From assembly GCF_014646115.1 (NCBI RefSeq), contig NZ_BMMV01000002.1, positions 124,001 to 188,000 of the forward strand: a stretch of DNA of 64,000 nucleotides. The letters are read 5' to 3'. The notes below the pieces were generated by a model. It worked only from the letters and a program-made list of their open reading frames with translations, was not told the origin of the DNA and did not search any database. The stretch comes from Streptomyces camponoticapitis (lineage in GTDB: Bacteria; Actinomycetota; Actinomycetes; Streptomycetales; Streptomycetaceae). How positions within the stretch are numbered: position 1 is the stretch's first letter; every line of letters starts with the position of its first letter. The translations under genes and the position numbers were made by a program. Positions 8,649-17,075 of the stretch are shown one piece after another.

Positions 8649-9548
8649 TCAGCCGGCGAACGGCGTGTCCGGGACACCCTGCCCCGCGTCCGGCAGGACG
8701 AGCAGCGAGCCGGTGAGGGGGTGCGGGCCGACGACTCCGACGCGGGCGGTGGTGATGTAGAGGTCGCGCAGCCCGGGGCCGCCGAAGGCGCAGGACGTGG
8801 GGCGGAGTACGGGCAGTTCGACCGTGCGGTCCAGCTCGCCGTCCGGCGTGTAGCGGCGGATCGCCGCGCCGTCCCACAGCGCCACCCAGACGCACCCGTC
8901 CGCGTCGACGGTCAGTCCGTCCGGGTACCCGGTGCCGGGTTCGATCGTCGCCAACGGGCCCTGGTCGACGAGCGGTTCGCCGGGGGAGTGCCTGTCGGCG
9001 CGGAACCGGTCGATACGGCCGGTGGGGGTGTCGATGTAGTACATCGTGCGCCCGTCCGGACTCCACCCGGTTCCGTTGCCGACGGTGACGGCGCGCGTGT
9101 CGGTCACGGCCGCCGACCCGCCCGAGGGATCGCGTACCACCCGGATCAGTGTCCCGCCGCCCGGCGCCTCGTCGTACCTCATGCTGCCCGCCCACAGCGC
9201 GCCGTCGGGCGCGACGGCCGCGTCGTTGCCCCGCCGGCCGGGCACCGGGTCGTGCACCAGCCACGAGAAGTCGCCACCGGGGCCGTACAGACCGATGCCG
9301 TCCCGGAGGTTGACCACCAGCCCGCCTCCGGCCCGGGGGAGCGCCGCGCCGACGTGCTGCTCGGTGGCCATGACCGTACGGCGGCCGTCGGCCGGGTCGA
9401 AGGTGTGAATCCGTGCGGAGAGGATGTCCACCCAGACCATCCGGCCGGTCGCCGGATCCCACGTGGGCCCCTCACCCAGCTTCGCCCGCTCCCGTACGGC
9501 GACCTCGATCCGCCGCCCGGTCCGGGTACTCGCCGCCGTCGGGCTCAT
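8649..9548 (-). CDS. SMP-30/gluconolactonase-family protein
   Basis: A 299-residue six-bladed beta-propeller of the regucalcin/lactonase family. The metal-site residues are visible in context: Glu26 in LGEGPTWD, Asn in RGNDAAVAPDG, Asn in GNGTGWSPDG, and Asp in GYPDGLTVDADG. Members hydrolyse sugar lactones or related esters in the cytoplasm, using one divalent cation. Its ATG overlaps the stop of the upstream DUF6351 gene by 4 bp, so the two are one transcription unit and probably act on the same compound. The exact substrate cannot be read from sequence. Confidence 0.9.
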   Translation of the reverse strand: MSPTAASTRTGRRIEVAVRERAKLGEGPTWDPATGRMVWVDILSARIHTFDPADGRRTVMATEQHVGAALPRAGGGLVVNLRDGIGLYGPGGDFSWLVHDPVPGRRGNDAAVAPDGALWAGSMRYDEAPGGGTLIRVVRDPSGGSAAVTDTRAVTVGNGTGWSPDGRTMYYIDTPTGRIDRFRADRHSPGEPLVDQGPLATIEPGTGYPDGLTVDADGCVWVALWDGAAIRRYTPDGELDRTVELPVLRPTSCAFGGPGLRDLYITTARVGVVGPHPLTGSLLVLPDAGQGVPDTPFAG

Positions 9549-11737
9549 CGCTCCCCGCCTTTCGCCGAAAGACTCTGCCAGGTTCCGGTGGGCGGACGCT
9601 GCCCCTGACCACTCCTGCTCCAGTCGCAGACCCCGCTCGGGAACGCCGCACGCAGCTCCCGGAGTTCACCGCCGGTGAACGTCACCGCGTAGTCGGCCGG
9701 GTCCACCGCCTTGCGGTGACACGCGATCACATCGTCCGCGAGCGGGGCCCCGGCGACAAGCCTCGGCGTCGGGAACGCCGGGTAGAGCGCGCCGCACTCG
9801 CCCGCGTTGTCGTAGCCGAGGCGCTGCTCGATCTTCCGGGGTTCCGCGTCCCTGGTCCAGCACGCGTCGGTCAGCTCCGCCGGCTTGTGCGCGACGACGT
9901 CCCGGTGTGTCCACGCCGTCCGCGGGCCGTCCGCCGTCAGCGACGTCAGCCAGCCGTCCATCGCGGTGAGGGCGTGACGCAGCGCGGGGCTCTTGAGACT
10001 GAACCCGTGGCGGTTGTCCTCCGCGAGCATCACCTGGTTGTCCGCGTCGCCGTTCGCGGCGACCAGCCGGGCGCGGGTGGAGAACCCGTGCACCGCCATG
10101 TGGATGTCGCCCCCGGGCAGATCGTCGGTGTAGGAGCGGTGGTCGATGACCGGTGTGGTGGCCAGACCGGCGCCGCCCCACAGGATGCGGCCCGTGCCGT
10201 ACGCCGCGTCCGTCGCCGTCGCGTCGGCCGCCGTCCGCCCCTCGGTGAACTCGGCGTCCCGGTCGATGCCTCCGACACGGGAGTTGAGGTCGATGAACTG
10301 CCGCTTGTCGATGACGCCTTCGTTGAGCGCGTCGAGCCCGTACTGCACGCCGGCGTTGTCCAGCGGGCGCAGCGCGGCGCCGGTGCCCGGGTCGGTCCCG
10401 TACACGTTCACGGTGTGGTCGAAGACCGTTCCCCGCGCCCCGTCGGGATTGGTGCGCGCGTCGTAGCGCTGATCCGCCGGCAGCGCGGCGGGGAACTCCG
10501 CGTCGGGGTCGAGGCGCTTCGCGCCGTCGCTCAGATTCGGGATGCCGGCCCGCTCACGGAACCCGGCGATCGCGGTCTGCTGCTCGGAGCTGAACTCGCC
10601 GGGCGCCGACCGGGCGAAGTAGTGGTCGAGCAGCCGGGAGTCCAGCAGCGTCGTGTTGGTCGCCGACGTCACGTCGGGGAAGCTGCATCCGACGATGATG
10701 CCGTCGAGCAGACCGGGGTAGTTGTCGGCGGTCTGATAGCTCTGGTACGAGCCGCCGGAGCACCCCCAGCCGATGGTGAAACGGGGGACGCCGTACCGCT
10801 CCACGAAATGCTCCTTGACCATCATCGTGGTCTCTGAGGCCAGCAGGTCGTTGCAGTTGTTGCCGAAGACGTTGAGGGACGAGGAGGCCACGGCGTAGCC
10901 GCGGCCCAGCATCTCGGTGTCCAGTACGCCGCCGGTGTCCGCGCCCTGGGTGTACCAGCCGCCCCGGCAGCCACCGCCGAACGTGTACATCAGCCGCCCG
11001 TTCCACCCCTGCGAGGGGTGCGCCCGGGTCGGCTCCGGCGCGGCGGGGTCGGCCAGCATGGATATCTGGTACACGCCCCGGTTGAGCGTGCCCGTCTCGA
11101 CACGGATGAGGAACGGGACGCGCGCGCCGGTGCTCGTGGTGGTCGTCGCCAGGTCCGCCGGGCGGCTCGCCGGATCGGCCAGGGGTTTCACGGTCCCGTC
11201 GGTGGACCGGTACGCGTGGTCCACCCGGGTGGTGATCGAACAGTCCTCGTCCAGCGGCGGTCCCAGGGTGGAGCCGTCGACCAGCTTGAACGACTCCGTA
11301 CCGCACAAAAAGGGGCTCTCGTGCGGACCGCTGATGACGGGGCCGGTCGAGGGATGGTCGCGCACCTGGAGTGTGGCCCGCGCGCCGGGGCGGCCGGGAA
11401 CGGTCGCGACGAGCCGGTTGGAGCCCTCGCGCAGGGACGTCACCAGACCGGTCAGGGCCCCGGGCGCGGAACCCGCGTCCGTGAAGGCGTCCGTGACGTC
11501 CGTGCCGTCGCGGGTGATCCGTACGTCGTCGGGGTCGAGGCTCCGCGGGACCCCCACCCGCACCAGTACGTCACCGCCGGTGACCACGGAGGGTCTGGTC
11601 GACAGCGTGCCGATGGTGAGCCGCTCGCCGCCGGGCCGCTCGCCACCGGCGGGCCGTTCGGCGGCGGCGCTGGGCAGACAGGTCAGCAGCAGCGCGCCCG
11701 CGGCGATCGAAATGGCGAGAACGGGCCGACGGGACAC
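9545..11737 (-). CDS. Secreted DUF6351-family alpha/beta-hydrolase-like protein
   Basis: A 730-residue exported protein. GTG 11737 has GGGGG just upstream and gives a clean Sec signal (VSRRPVLAISIAAGALLL, cleaved near SAAA); a longer ATG start at 11791 adds residues without signal character. Residues about 30-130 look like a beta-sandwich. The main domain then carries FGGGCRGGWY and the GWGCSGGSYQ nucleophile-elbow motif (GCSGG, Ser), with AxGDADNQV and HGF late in the chain as possible acid/His positions. Paired cysteines suggest extracellular disulfides. An extracellular esterase feeding the overlapping SMP-30 enzyme is plausible but is inference. Confidence 0.85.
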   Translation of the reverse strand: MSRRPVLAISIAAGALLLTCLPSAAAERPAGGERPGGERLTIGTLSTRPSVVTGGDVLVRVGVPRSLDPDDVRITRDGTDVTDAFTDAGSAPGALTGLVTSLREGSNRLVATVPGRPGARATLQVRDHPSTGPVISGPHESPFLCGTESFKLVDGSTLGPPLDEDCSITTRVDHAYRSTDGTVKPLADPASRPADLATTTTSTGARVPFLIRVETGTLNRGVYQISMLADPAAPEPTRAHPSQGWNGRLMYTFGGGCRGGWYTQGADTGGVLDTEMLGRGYAVASSSLNVFGNNCNDLLASETTMMVKEHFVERYGVPRFTIGWGCSGGSYQSYQTADNYPGLLDGIIVGCSFPDVTSATNTTLLDSRLLDHYFARSAPGEFSSEQQTAIAGFRERAGIPNLSDGAKRLDPDAEFPAALPADQRYDARTNPDGARGTVFDHTVNVYGTDPGTGAALRPLDNAGVQYGLDALNEGVIDKRQFIDLNSRVGGIDRDAEFTEGRTAADATATDAAYGTGRILWGGAGLATTPVIDHRSYTDDLPGGDIHMAVHGFSTRARLVAANGDADNQVMLAEDNRHGFSLKSPALRHALTAMDGWLTSLTADGPRTAWTHRDVVAHKPAELTDACWTRDAEPRKIEQRLGYDNAGECGALYPAFPTPRLVAGAPLADDVIACHRKAVDPADYAVTFTGGELRELRAAFPSGVCDWSRSGQGQRPPTGTWQSLSAKGGER

Positions 11738-11902
11738 GGTGAACCCCCATAATCTGTGGACCGGCCGTATCGGTCGGTGAATTCGTGTCACCTACATCAC
11801 TCGCGAACCCGCAGAATGGTTCATCCGACCTGGTGCGGGGTCAAGACCGCCTGCCTGCCCGCGTGGCTCGCCCACCATCTGAGAGAGGTGTAGAAAGGGT
11901 TC
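11738..11902. promoter_or_regulatory. Divergent promoter region, DUF6351 / SpoIIE-type phosphatase
   Basis: 165 bp between divergent starts. GAAAGGG, about 5 nt before ATG 11903, is the ribosome site of the + gene; GGGGG precedes GTG 11737 on the other strand. I see no strong operator-like repeat. Confidence 0.4.
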
Positions 11903-14578
11903 ATGGCCGGACGCGACGGCCGCCGGCGCTCCGTTCTGAAGATGAGGACAGTCGCAGGCCAGGTCTTTCTCCTTCAGGTGGCGATCGTCGTTCTGCTCGT
12001 CGCCGCCGCCTCCGCCGCGCTTGTGCTCCAGGGACGTACCGACAGCGAGCGCGAGGCCCGCAACCGCTCGGTGGCCGTGGCCGCGACCTTCGCGAACTCT
12101 CCGGGCATCCAGGCCGCGCTGAAGAACCCCAATCCCGCCGAGGTCCTGCGCAGACCCGCCGAGTTGGCCAGGGAACGCTCGGGCGTGGACTTCATCGTCG
12201 TCCTCAACACCAAGGGAATCCGCTACACCCACCCGATTCCCAACAGGGTCGGCAAGAAGTTCGTCGGCAATCTGCAGCCGGCCCTGCGAGGGCATGTCAC
12301 CACCGAGCAGATCACCGGCACCATCGGTCCCCTGGTGCAGGCAATCGTCCCCGTCACCGACGCGCGCGGCAAGGTGATCGGGCTCGTCTCGGCGGGCATC
12401 ACCATCAAACGCGTGAGCGCGGTGGTGGAGGACGAGTTCCCGCTGCTGTTCGGCGCCGCGGGCGGTGTGCTCCTCCTGACCATGGGCGGCACGGCCCTGG
12501 TGAGCCGACGGCTGCGCCGCCAGACACACGGGCTCGGACCCTCCGAGATGACCCGTATGTACGAGCATCACGACGCGGTCCTGCACGCCGTGCGCGAAGG
12601 AGTGATCATCGTCGGCGGGGACGGCAAGCTGTTGCTGGCCAACGACGAGGCCCGCAGACTGCTCGACCTGCCCGCGGACGTGGAAGGCCGCGCGATCACC
12701 GAACTCGGTCTCGACCCGGACACGGGGACGCTGCTGGGCTCCGGCCGGACGGCGACCGACGAGGTCCATCCCGTCGGCCAGCGGCTGCTCGCCATCAGCC
12801 AGCGCCCGACGGACCAGGACGGCGGCCCGCCCGGCAGCGTGACCACCCTGCGCGACACCACCGAGCTCCAGGCGCTCACCGGAAAGGCCGACGTGGCCCG
12901 GGGACGGCTGCGGCTGCTGTACGACGCCGGTACCGAGATCGGTACGACCCTGGACGTGGTCCGCACCTGCGAGGAACTGACCGACTTCGCGGCCGCCAAC
13001 TTCGCCGACTTCGCGTCCGTCGACCTGGCCGAAGCCGTCCTGCGCGGCGAGGAGCCGACCACCGTCGTGCTGGACATGCGCCGCACGGCCTTCAGCGGCC
13101 CGGACGACGAAACCTCGCTCTACCCGCTCGGCGAGCTGATCCACTTCGACCCCGCCGCCCCGATCAGCGACGCCATCATGAACGGCGAGCCCATCCTGGT
13201 CCCGGATCTCGCCGCGTTCTCGGGCTGGCACAAACAGCACCCCGAACGCGCCAGGAAGCTCGTGGACGAAGAGGGCATCCACTCGATGATCACCGTCCCC
13301 GTGCAGGCGCGGGGCGTCATTCTCGGCGTGGCCACCTTCTGGCGCGCCGGGGGCGCGGAGGCCTTCGAGGGCGAAGACCTCTCGGTCGCCGAGGAACTGG
13401 TCGCCAGGGCGGCCGTCAGCGTCGACAACGCCCGCCGGTACACCCGAGAGCACACCATGGCCGTCACGCTCCAGCGCAGCCTGCTGCCGCGCGGCCTTCC
13501 CGCCCTGAGCGCCATCGATGTCGCGTACCGCTATCTGCCCGCCCAGGCCGGACTCGGCGGGCTCGGCGGCGTCGGCGGCGACTGGTTCGACATCATCCCC
13601 CTGCCCGGCGCCCGGGTGGCGCTCGTCGTCGGCGACGTCGTCGGCCACGGTCTGCACGCCGCCGCCACCATGGGCCGGCTGCGCACCGCCGTCCACAACT
13701 TCTCCACCCTGGACCTGCCGCCCGACGAACTCCTCTGGCACCTGGACGAGTTGGTCACCCGCATCGACCAGGACGAGGCCGTCGACGAGGCCGACGCCGA
13801 AGTCACCGGCGTCACCTGCCTGTACGCGATCTACGATCCGGTGTCCGGGAACTGCTCCATGGCACGGGCGGGCCACCTCCAGCCCGTCGTCATACACGAG
13901 GACGGCACGGCGGTGTTCGCCGACGTGCCCGGCGGCCCGCCCCTCGGGCTCGGCGGACTGCCCTTCGAGACGCTTGAGCTCCACCTGCCGGAGAACAGCC
14001 GGCTGGTGATGTACACCGACGGTCTCGTCGAGGACCGGCAGCGCGACATCGACGAGGGCCTGACGCTGCTGCGCAGCACGCTCGCCGCCCAGGCGAACCG
14101 GACCCCCGAGCAGGCGTGCGACGCGGTCCTCCAGGCCCTGCTGCCCGAGACCCCGCGCGACGACATCGCCCTGCTGGTCGCCCGTACACGCGTACTGGAC
14201 AGCGAGCACGTCGCCGACTGGGAGATTCCCGCCGACCCCGCCGCCGTGGGCAGACTGCGGGCCGACGTCACGCGCAGACTGACGGAGTGGGGCCTGGTCG
14301 AAGAGGCGTTCACCACCGAGCTGATCCTCAGCGAACTCGTCACCAACGCGATCCGCTACGCGTCCGGGCCCATCCGGGTACGGCTGATCCGCGACCGCAG
14401 CCTGATCTGCGAGGTGTCCGACCACAGCAGCACCTCGCCCCACCTGCGCCAGGCGGCCGGCACCGACGAGGGGGGCCGCGGACTCTTCCTCGTCGCCCAG
14501 TTCGCGGAGCGCTGGGGCACGCGCTACAGCGCTGAGGGCAAGGTCATCTGGACGGAGCAGCCGATCCTCAATACCTGA
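11903..14578 (+). CDS. Membrane sensor PP2C/SpoIIE-type phosphatase with PAS, GAF and ATPase domains
   Basis: An 891-residue regulator in a five-part order. TM1 (about 21-43), a periplasmic sCACHE-like sensor (45-175, including FIVVLNTKGIRYTHP and GLVSAGI), TM2 (179-200), PAS (about 218-325), GAF (about 335-500), SpoIIE/PP2C phosphatase (about 520-740, with metal-site GGDWFD and GDVVGHG, and a later DDIALL), and a C-terminal anti-sigma-factor-like HATPase (ELILSELVTNAIRYA, then EGGRGLFLV). Such proteins dephosphorylate anti-anti-sigma factors, while the ATPase domain can phosphorylate or bind them, linking an external ligand to a sigma factor. No cognate partner gene is adjacent. Confidence 0.93.
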   Translation: MAGRDGRRRSVLKMRTVAGQVFLLQVAIVVLLVAAASAALVLQGRTDSEREARNRSVAVAATFANSPGIQAALKNPNPAEVLRRPAELARERSGVDFIVVLNTKGIRYTHPIPNRVGKKFVGNLQPALRGHVTTEQITGTIGPLVQAIVPVTDARGKVIGLVSAGITIKRVSAVVEDEFPLLFGAAGGVLLLTMGGTALVSRRLRRQTHGLGPSEMTRMYEHHDAVLHAVREGVIIVGGDGKLLLANDEARRLLDLPADVEGRAITELGLDPDTGTLLGSGRTATDEVHPVGQRLLAISQRPTDQDGGPPGSVTTLRDTTELQALTGKADVARGRLRLLYDAGTEIGTTLDVVRTCEELTDFAAANFADFASVDLAEAVLRGEEPTTVVLDMRRTAFSGPDDETSLYPLGELIHFDPAAPISDAIMNGEPILVPDLAAFSGWHKQHPERARKLVDEEGIHSMITVPVQARGVILGVATFWRAGGAEAFEGEDLSVAEELVARAAVSVDNARRYTREHTMAVTLQRSLLPRGLPALSAIDVAYRYLPAQAGLGGLGGVGGDWFDIIPLPGARVALVVGDVVGHGLHAAATMGRLRTAVHNFSTLDLPPDELLWHLDELVTRIDQDEAVDEADAEVTGVTCLYAIYDPVSGNCSMARAGHLQPVVIHEDGTAVFADVPGGPPLGLGGLPFETLELHLPENSRLVMYTDGLVEDRQRDIDEGLTLLRSTLAAQANRTPEQACDAVLQALLPETPRDDIALLVARTRVLDSEHVADWEIPADPAAVGRLRADVTRRLTEWGLVEEAFTTELILSELVTNAIRYASGPIRVRLIRDRSLICEVSDHSSTSPHLRQAAGTDEGGRGLFLVAQFAERWGTRYSAEGKVIWTEQPILNT

Positions 14579-14852
14579 GGCCGGCGGGACGGCCCGCCCG
14601 TCTGTCAACTCGGACTGGGCCGTACGGGAGCCGACGAGCGAGGTCCGTGCGGACGCCATAGGCTTGCCAATAGTGCGAATCAGGCACGTCAGTGTGAACT
14701 CCAACAGACGTGGTATCGCCCGGCATACGTGTGCGAAGCACCGACCGCAAACGACTGCCCGCGTGTTCCACGCGCATCTCAGGTCGGCGTTCTCCCGCCG
14801 GCACCGCTCAATCCGGTCGCGCATCCGGCCGGGAAGAGAAAGGGACTGGGTT

Positions 14853-15263
14853 ATGGGGCTGCTGTCGGCCGTACTGATCTCCCTGGTGTTTCCGGCTGTG
14901 ATGCTGCTGATCACGGTGGGGCTCGGACGCATGGAGGAATTCCTGTTGCCGCATCTGCGCGCGCCACTGCCGGCCGAGGGCGAAGCGACGGACACCCCCT
15001 CGGAGGAGTCCCGGGACTCACCGCCCCCTGTGTCGGACACGAAGGCCGACCCTCTCGGTAAAGGTCTCCGCTCCGGCGAGATCCGTGCCGAGGAGATCCG
15101 TGCCGAGGAGATCGGGGCGGAGGAGATCCGCCTCGCCAAGGCACGCGCGGAAGCCGTACGGCGCTCCGCCCGGCGCCGTGCCTACGGAACCCCGCGCCCC
15201 GTGGGCCGCAACAACACCGGCCCGCCCCGCGGGGCCCGGACGACCCCCCTGAGGTTCCGATGA
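14853..15263 (+). CDS. Small membrane-anchored protein with EIRAE repeats, unknown function
   Basis: 136 residues; I do not recognise a family. Residues 2-32 form one hydrophobic N-terminal helix (GLLSAVLISLVFPAVMLLIT), followed by an acidic linker, then a charged helical stretch of pentapeptide repeats (EIRAE, EIRAE, EIGAE, EIRLA) and an Arg-rich tail. ATG 14853 follows an AGAAAGGGA ribosome site; the frame is open back to 14664 but without an SD. Its TGA overlaps the start of the HhH gene by 4 bp, so they are co-translated. It could be a cytosol-facing scaffold anchored in the membrane (inference only). Confidence 0.7.
   Translation: MGLLSAVLISLVFPAVMLLITVGLGRMEEFLLPHLRAPLPAEGEATDTPSEESRDSPPPVSDTKADPLGKGLRSGEIRAEEIRAEEIGAEEIRLAKARAEAVRRSARRRAYGTPRPVGRNNTGPPRGARTTPLRFR
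15078..15137 (+). repeat. Four 15-bp tandem units encoding EIRAE
   Basis: GAGATCCGTGCCGAG occurs at 15078-15092 and 15093-15107 (identical), then diverged copies at 15108-15122 and 15123-15137. The repeat stays in frame and encodes a charged helical stretch with alternating acidic and basic residues. Confidence 0.85.
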
Positions 15264-15925
15264 AACAGCGCACCGTCGTAGACGCACTGCTCCACTCCCA
15301 CGGCGGCACCTACGCCGCGGACGCCGGCATCAGACTGCGTGACACCCCCCAGCCCCTGTACCAACTGCTCGTCCTGGCCCTCCTGTTGAGCGCCCCCATC
15401 CGGGCCGGCACCGCTGTCGCCACGCTGCGCGCCCTGCGCGACGCGGGCCTGCGCAATCCGCGCCGGATGCTCGACGCGACCTGGCAGCAGCGCGTGGACG
15501 CCCTCGGACGGGGCGGTTACCGCCGCTACGACGAGAGCACATCGACCCGGCTCGCCGACGGCGCGGAGCTGCTGATCCGGCGATGGCACGGCGACCTGCG
15601 CCGCATGCGCGCCGAGGCCGACGGAGATGTGCCGGTCCTGCGCCATCTCCTCCAGGACATGCCGGGCATCGGACCCGTCGGGGCGGACATCTTCCTGCGT
15701 GAGGTCCAGGCCGTCTGGCCCGAGGTGGTGCCCTACTTCGACATCAGGGCGCTGCACGGCGCCGAACGTCTCGGACTCGGCAACGACGCGACCAGGCTCG
15801 CCCGGCTGGCCGGGGACGAGGGCCCCGCCACCCTCGCGGCCGCGCTGGTACGCGCGTCCCTGGACGATGACATCGTCGAGGACTCCCTGCGGGAGGCCCG
15901 ACAGGAGGCGAGATCCGCCGCCTGA
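15260..15925 (+). CDS. HhH-GPD-like protein (endonuclease III superfamily), atypical
   Basis: 221 residues of helical DNA-glycosylase fold. The helix-hairpin-helix is LQDMPGIGPVGADIFLREV (about 131-149) and the conserved Asp is in PYFDIRALHG (Asp161). The Lys that follows the hairpin glycine in bifunctional endonuclease III is not there, and the protein has no cysteine at all, so there is no 4Fe-4S cluster. It may be a monofunctional glycosylase or only a DNA-binding relative. It overlaps the upstream small membrane protein by 4 bp. The substrate lesion is unknown. Confidence 0.8.
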   Translation: MKQRTVVDALLHSHGGTYAADAGIRLRDTPQPLYQLLVLALLLSAPIRAGTAVATLRALRDAGLRNPRRMLDATWQQRVDALGRGGYRRYDESTSTRLADGAELLIRRWHGDLRRMRAEADGDVPVLRHLLQDMPGIGPVGADIFLREVQAVWPEVVPYFDIRALHGAERLGLGNDATRLARLAGDEGPATLAAALVRASLDDDIVEDSLREARQEARSAA

Positions 15926-15941
15926 GGGCTGTCCCGTGATC

Positions 15942-15958
15942 CCCGGTGGATCACCGGG
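15942..15958. terminator. Compact hairpin after the HhH gene
   Basis: CCCGGTG (15942-15948), loop GAT, CACCGGG (15952-15958): a 7-bp GC stem 17 nt after the HhH stop, between convergent genes. Probable terminator. Confidence 0.5.
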
Positions 15959-16057
15959 CGTATTCCGGCGATCCACCAGCCTGCGAGGCGCCGCAGCTGT
16001 CGTCGTGCGCCCGCCGGGGATGACGGGACGGCCCTTGGCGACGGGCCCCGCGGACGG

Positions 16058-16375
16058 TCAGTACTCGCTGTCGATACCCGTGACGAACGCCGGTCCCAGC
16101 GGAGCCTCGTCCGCCGAGAAGCCGGCCTCGCTCAGCGCCGCGCCCGCCACCTTCTTCGCCTCGGCCTCGGCGCCCCGCCTGTTGTCCGCCTCGATCTCCA
16201 GCCGGACGCTGAACGTGCCGCCCTCGTTGACCGTCAGCATGTCCAGCTCCTCGGCCTCACCCAGAGCCGTGTGCTGTGGATCGGCCGGCCGCAGCGCACG
16301 CAGCAGCGCCGCGCGGGAGTCGGCGTCGAGCGTGCGCAGGAAGGTGCCCGGGACGGTAATGACGTACGCGGTCAT
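16058..16375 (-). CDS. Small conserved protein, unknown function
   Basis: 105 residues beginning MTAYVITVPGTFLRTLDADSRAALLRALRP. ATG 16375 is preceded by AGGAG at ideal spacing; the frame stays open upstream but only as a shadow. The chain alternates beta-strand-like and acidic helical stretches, has no signal peptide or membrane segment, and ends DSEY. I know similar small cytoplasmic proteins from streptomycetes but not a function. It converges on the HhH gene and is divergent from the next gene. Confidence 0.75.
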   Translation of the reverse strand: MTAYVITVPGTFLRTLDADSRAALLRALRPADPQHTALGEAEELDMLTVNEGGTFSVRLEIEADNRRGAEAEAKKVAGAALSEAGFSADEAPLGPAFVTGIDSEY

Positions 16376-16672
16376 GCGAACTCCTGGCGTTGACGGCCCC
16401 CGCGGTACGGGGTGGGCTGCTGCGCCCCACCCATGTGACCTGCCCCGTTTTCCGCCTCGATCACCTACCGGATCCGGATCACCGTCCGGATTTCCTCCCG
16501 CCCGATCCCCGGCGACAAGCCATTTCCGCTTCCATTTTCCGGGAATCGGATTCCGGTGCGTACTTATGCTCCGAACATCTGCCCAGGCAGGCGGGGGAGG
16601 TTTCGCTTCCGGGCGGGCGTTCGGTGTGGGATGCTGGAGACTCCGTATCCCCCTTCTCCCTGCCGAGGCACT
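16376..16672. other. 297-bp divergent intergenic region rich in CCGGAT boxes
   Basis: Separates the minus-strand small protein from the plus-strand SCO5918-like gene. CCGGAT recurs several times at 16467-16495, with a TTCCGGGAATCGGATTCCGG stretch around 16537-16556. It probably holds both promoters. No RNA gene is recognisable. Confidence 0.35.
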
Positions 16673-16984
16673 ATGCGCTGCGTCATCGCCCGTTTTCCCT
16701 TCGATCTGGTCAAGAGCGAGGTGCAGCTGGCGATGAAGGGCATCAAGCCCGAGCCGGTCGAGGGCGAGTCCGTCATCATCGGCCGCCGTACGTATCCGGT
16801 GAAGCAGGTGGGTGAGGTGATCACCCGCCAGGACCGGCGTGACTTCTCCTCCTCCGAGGTGACCCGCGCGCTCACCCGTCTCGGCTTCACCTGCCGCAGC
16901 ACCGCCCCCGTCCCCGCCCCGGTGGAGGAGTCCACCCCGATGGAGACGGCGTCGGCGATGCTCGGCAGCCCCGCGCAGAACTGA
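16673..16984 (+). CDS. SCO5918-family small protein
   Basis: 103 residues, MRCVIARFPFDLVKSEVQLAMKG onward. ATG 16673 follows GAGG at good spacing; upstream codons in frame are not protein-like. The product has RRTYPVKQVGEVITRQDRRDFSSSEVTRALTRLGFTC, a compact alpha/beta domain with a short Pro-rich tail and no membrane segment. It resembles the streptomycete family that neighbours the cold-induced DEAD-box helicase and cold-shock genes, as it does here. A role in RNA metabolism is guessed from context only. Confidence 0.75.
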   Translation: MRCVIARFPFDLVKSEVQLAMKGIKPEPVEGESVIIGRRTYPVKQVGEVITRQDRRDFSSSEVTRALTRLGFTCRSTAPVPAPVEESTPMETASAMLGSPAQN

Positions 16985-17006
16985 CCGGAGCACCCGCACG
17001 GCATAC

Positions 17007-17046
17007 GGAGAGGGCCCCGTCACCGACCGGTGACGGGGCCCTCTCC
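17007..17046. terminator. Strong bidirectional terminator
   Basis: A perfect 19-bp stem: the arm starting GGAGAGGGCCCCG (17007-17025) pairs with the arm ending GGGGCCCTCTCC (17028-17046) across a 2-nt loop. It sits between the convergent SCO5918-like and helicase genes. Confidence 0.9.
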
Positions 17047-17075
17047 CTGTCCGGACCTCTTGGGCCCGGGTGAAC

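Noticed and set aside
8512..9462. N-terminal extension of the ABC exporter frame up to 9462
   Set aside because: Overlaps the whole SMP-30 gene in another frame; residues are not exporter-like.
11792..15139. 1115-codon minus-strand frame opposite the SpoIIE-type phosphatase
   Set aside because: Antisense shadow of a gene with complete domain motifs; composition (Gly/Val/Asp/Arg-rich, no motifs) is typical of high-GC shadows.
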